Source of the DNA: Candidatus Falkowiibacteriota bacterium
GTDB taxonomy: Bacteria; Patescibacteriota; Patescibacteriia; Patescibacteriales; UBA12465
NCBI GenBank assembly: GCA_903839955.1
Contig: CAIMEI010000001.1
Coordinates: forward strand, 1-8,091
Length of the DNA: 8,091 nt
Direction of reading: 5' to 3'
Made by a program: the position numbers and the translations under genes. Shown piece after piece: positions 5,805 to 8,091 of the stretch; the first letter of the stretch is position 1, and every line of letters starts with the position of its first letter. The notes beneath the pieces are model-generated. The model was given only the letters and a program-made list of their open reading frames with translations, did not search any database and was not told the DNA's origin.

Positions 5805-7223
5805 ATGAAATTTATTAATCGCGAACAAGAACTCAAAGCTTTGAATGAAAAGTGGCAATCAAATCAGCCGCATTTTTTTGTTGTCTACGGTAAAAGACGG
5901 GTCGGGAAAACCGAGCTAATCAAACAATTTATTAAAGACAAGGAGGCAATATATTTTTTGGCGGACAAAAGAACGACGGCCGATCAGTTGAGAGAATTAG
6001 GCCAGGTGGTTGGAGATTATTTCCAGGACGAAATTTTGAAGAATAATGGTTTTTCTGGCTGGATTGAGGCGTTTTCTTATCTGAAGAAAAAGGCCGCAAA
6101 AAAACCTTTTGTCTTTGCTGTCGATGAATACCCATATTTAGTGGAGGGAGATAAATCAACCAGCTCCTTATTTCAGAAAGGATGGGACGAATACTTGAAG
6201 GACAGTAAAATCTTCTTGATTCTTTCCGGGTCAAGCATTTCGATGATGGAATCAGAAACTTTGATTCACAAATCGCCGCTATTTGGCCGTCGAACTGGAC
6301 AAATTTTAGTCGAACCGCTTAATTTCTACCAATCTTGGAAATTCTTTCCGAAGAAAAAATTTTCTGAGTTCTTGAATATCTATACTATTAGCGGCGGCAT
6401 GCCGGCCTATTTGAAGCAGATTGATGGAGAGAATGCTCTGGAAAAAGAAATTAGAGAAAAGATTTTGGATAAAACGGCTTTTCTTTATAATGAGATTGAA
6501 TTCACGCTCAGAGAAGAACTGAGAGAGCCCAAAAACTACTTGGCAATTCTCCGAGCGGTTGCTCTTGGAAAAAGGAAACTGGGAGAAATTGGCAATGAAG
6601 TTGGCTTGGACAAGCAAACCCTGAATAAGTATCTTCACGTTCTGTCGAATTTGCGCCTGGTTGAACGAGAGATTCCGGTTACCGAAGAAATGCCGCAAAA
6701 ATCAAGGAAAGGTTTGTATCGCATTACTGATAATTTTTTCGTTTTTTGGTTTCAATATATTTTCCCATACAAAAGTTATCTTGAGATGGGAAATTTTGAT
6801 TATGTTATTGATAAAATTTTTAACTCGGTTGGCTACAAAGATTCTGCCAATTCAAGCTTTAAGATGCTAGCCGCTGCTGTTTACGAAAGAGTCAGTATTG
6901 AAAGGCTGATTTATTTGTCTCCTAATTTTTTTCCGTTGGAGAAAGTTAATCGCTGGTGGAATCGCGAGCAGGAAATAGACCTGGTGGGGATAAACTCAAA
7001 GGAAAAGAAAATTATTTTTGGCGAATGCAAATGGTCTGAAAAGCAGGTGGGCACAAATATTTTCGAAGACCTAAAAGAGAAAGCCAAACTGGTGGATTGG
7101 AATCTTGGCAAGCGGCAAGAGTATTATATTTTATTCAGTAAAAGCGGTTTTACTTCAGCCATGAAAAAGTTGGCGAAAGAAGAAAAAATATTTTTGGTTG
7201 AGGGTGATAAATTAATCAGATAA
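5805..7223 (+). CDS. Archaeal-type AAA ATPase with winged helix and DUF234 nuclease-like domain
   Basis: A 472-residue ATPase of the ATPase_2/DUF234 type; biological role unknown for the family. Domains: STAND-like P-loop NTPase (about 1-230) with Walker A GKRRVGKT (29-36), Walker B FVFAVDE (102-108), LSGSS (140-144, sensor strand), PLFGRRTG (158-165) and SGGMPAYL (196-203). A winged helix-turn-helix follows (about 245-310; LGEIGNEVGLDKQTLNKYL is its core). The C-terminal DUF234 region contains EID (390-392) and GECKW (406-410), i.e. D392...E407-x-K409, the PD-(D/E)XK nuclease-fold triad, apparently intact. Half of its 22 Arg codons are AGA/AGG, against 1 of 16 in the first glycosyltransferase gene, suggesting foreign origin. 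It has its own strong promoter with operator repeats. No in-frame start lies upstream before a stop, so the ATG at 5805 is secure. It lies 2 nt before galU. Confidence 0.9.
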   Translation: MKFINREQELKALNEKWQSNQPHFFVVYGKRRVGKTELIKQFIKDKEAIYFLADKRTTADQLRELGQVVGDYFQDEILKNNGFSGWIEAFSYLKKKAAKKPFVFAVDEYPYLVEGDKSTSSLFQKGWDEYLKDSKIFLILSGSSISMMESETLIHKSPLFGRRTGQILVEPLNFYQSWKFFPKKKFSEFLNIYTISGGMPAYLKQIDGENALEKEIREKILDKTAFLYNEIEFTLREELREPKNYLAILRAVALGKRKLGEIGNEVGLDKQTLNKYLHVLSNLRLVEREIPVTEEMPQKSRKGLYRITDNFFVFWFQYIFPYKSYLEMGNFDYVIDKIFNSVGYKDSANSSFKMLAAAVYERVSIERLIYLSPNFFPLEKVNRWWNREQEIDLVGINSKEKKIIFGECKWSEKQVGTNIFEDLKEKAKLVDWNLGKRQEYYILFSKSGFTSAMKKLAKEEKIFLVEGDKLIR

Positions 7224-7225
7224 TT

Positions 7226-8091
7226 ATGAAAAAAATAAAAAAAGCCATTTTGCCGGTCGCCGGTTTCGGCACGAGATTTTTACCGGCCACTAAGGCTCAG
7301 CCGAAGGAAATGTTGCCGGTGGTTGATAAGCCGGTGATTCAATATTTAGTGGAAGAGGCGGCTAAGGCCGGGATTGAGGAAGTGATTTTTGTAACCGGCC
7401 GCGGCAAGCGGGCGATTGAGGATCACTTTGACTATTCTTTTGAGCTCTCCAAAACTTTGGTGGAAAAAAACAAATTGGAATTGGTGAAGAAAGTGCAGGC
7501 GATTGAAAATCTCGCCAAGTTTTCCTATGTGCGCCAGCCTCTGCCGCTGGGCGATGGCCATGCCATCAAGTGCGCCGCTCATCTCGTGGAAGATGATGAG
7601 CCGGTTTTGATTATGTTCGGCGATACCCTTTACGACTCTGTTGTGCCGCCAACCAAGCAGATCATTGATTCCTTTGAAAAATATCAGGCGCCGATTGTCG
7701 GCTTATCGGAAGTGGCGCCCGAAGATGTGAACAAATTTGGCGTCATTCGCGGTGAAGATTTGGGCGACGGCAATTTTTTGATCAAAGAGTTTGTGGAGAA
7801 GCCGCCGGTCGGGGAAGCGCCTTCCAATTTAGCGGCGGTTGGTTTGTATATTATTACCCCGGAAGTTTTGGAAATTATCAAGACGATGGACTCGGGCAAG
7901 TCCGGCGAAATTCGCCTGGCTGACGCTTTTGATATTTTGCTGGCCAGCGGCCGGCCGCTTTACGGCAAGAAACTAGAAGGAGAATGGTTGGATACTGGCA
8001 ATAAATTCAATTTCATCAAGGCGACCCTCAAATTCGGCCTCAAAGACGAGGAAATCGGCAGCGACTTGAAGAACCTCATCATTAGTTTGGC
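7226..8091 (+). CDS. galU: UTP-glucose-1-phosphate uridylyltransferase (runs off the right edge)
   Basis: Makes UDP-glucose from UTP and glucose-1-phosphate in the cytoplasm, supplying sugar nucleotide for glycosyltransferases such as those upstream. 288 codons are visible, close to the family's usual length of about 290-300, so only the last residues are missing. Signatures: nucleotide-binding VAGFGTRFLPATKAQPKEML (11-30); VTGRGKRAIEDHFD (56-69); RQPLPLGDGHA (103-113, where GalU usually has G-L-G-H-A); FGDT (131-134) with the metal-binding Asp where many homologues have G-D-D; KFGVI (170-174); EFVEKP (188-193); SGEIRLADA (226-234); and WLDTGNK (254-260). The GRGKRAIEDHFD motif separates it from RmlA- and GlgC-type enzymes. 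The ATG follows the ATPase stop by 2 nt without a Shine-Dalgarno motif; transcription probably comes from the ATPase promoter or read-through. Confidence 0.94.
   Translation, partial: MKKIKKAILPVAGFGTRFLPATKAQPKEMLPVVDKPVIQYLVEEAAKAGIEEVIFVTGRGKRAIEDHFDYSFELSKTLVEKNKLELVKKVQAIENLAKFSYVRQPLPLGDGHAIKCAAHLVEDDEPVLIMFGDTLYDSVVPPTKQIIDSFEKYQAPIVGLSEVAPEDVNKFGVIRGEDLGDGNFLIKEFVEKPPVGEAPSNLAAVGLYIITPEVLEIIKTMDSGKSGEIRLADAFDILLASGRPLYGKKLEGEWLDTGNKFNFIKATLKFGLKDEEIGSDLKNLIISL

Noticed and set aside
6306..6698. A 130-codon minus-strand open frame inside the ATPase gene
   Set aside because: The sense frame has Walker motifs and full domain order; this frame is a low-complexity shadow.
5721..7223. The ATPase cassette as an insertion sequence or transposon
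   Set aside because: No transposase, terminal inverted repeats or flanking target duplication could be found at the edges.

Overview
The window looks like a piece of a Patescibacteria (Candidate Phyla Radiation) genome. This placement is inference. It rests on tight gene packing (0-6 nt gaps within runs), the near absence of Shine-Dalgarno motifs, a fused double-length ThyX, a compact thymidylate salvage operon, and tandem short GT2 glycosyltransferases next to galU. I saw no tRNA, rRNA, CRISPR array, transposase or phage gene.

Left block (1-2602, minus strand). Four genes are read leftward from a divergent promoter region, separated by 3-6 nt: a dCMP deaminase, a 429-residue flavin-dependent thymidylate synthase of the tandem-domain type, a P-loop kinase of the dephospho-CoA-kinase/NMP-kinase type, and thymidylate kinase (its C-terminal part is outside the window). 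Together they give dCMP -> dUMP -> dTMP -> dTDP. The unassigned kinase in the middle is plausibly a deoxynucleotide kinase.

Divergent intergenic region (2603-2795). It holds a TATAAT box for the leftward operon, a leader hairpin just before the deaminase start, and a promoter-like pair (TTGCTT/TAAAAT) for the rightward genes.

Middle block (2796-5720, plus strand). A DUF167 (YggU-type) small protein is followed by three GT2 family glycosyltransferases with gaps of 2, 0 and 1 nt. They probably build a cell-surface polysaccharide or glycan. The first and third are paralogues of the rhamnosyltransferase-like (WbbL) type. The second is a different GT2 with a C-terminal membrane segment.

Right block (5721-8091, plus strand). 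A consensus sigma70-like promoter (TTGACA-18-TATAAT) carries tandem palindromic operator-like repeats. It drives a 472-residue archaeal-type AAA ATPase with a winged helix and a C-terminal PD-(D/E)XK-type DUF234 domain. Its arginine codon use differs clearly from its neighbours, suggesting horizontal acquisition. Two nucleotides later begins galU (UTP-glucose-1-phosphate uridylyltransferase), nearly complete at the window edge, which fits the sugar-nucleotide/glycosyltransferase theme.

The points most worth following are: (1) the ThyX fusion, in which the classical signature motif is split between two complementary degenerate halves; (2) the symmetric operator centred on the -10 box of the ATPase gene; and (3) the kinase of unknown substrate inside the thymidylate operon.
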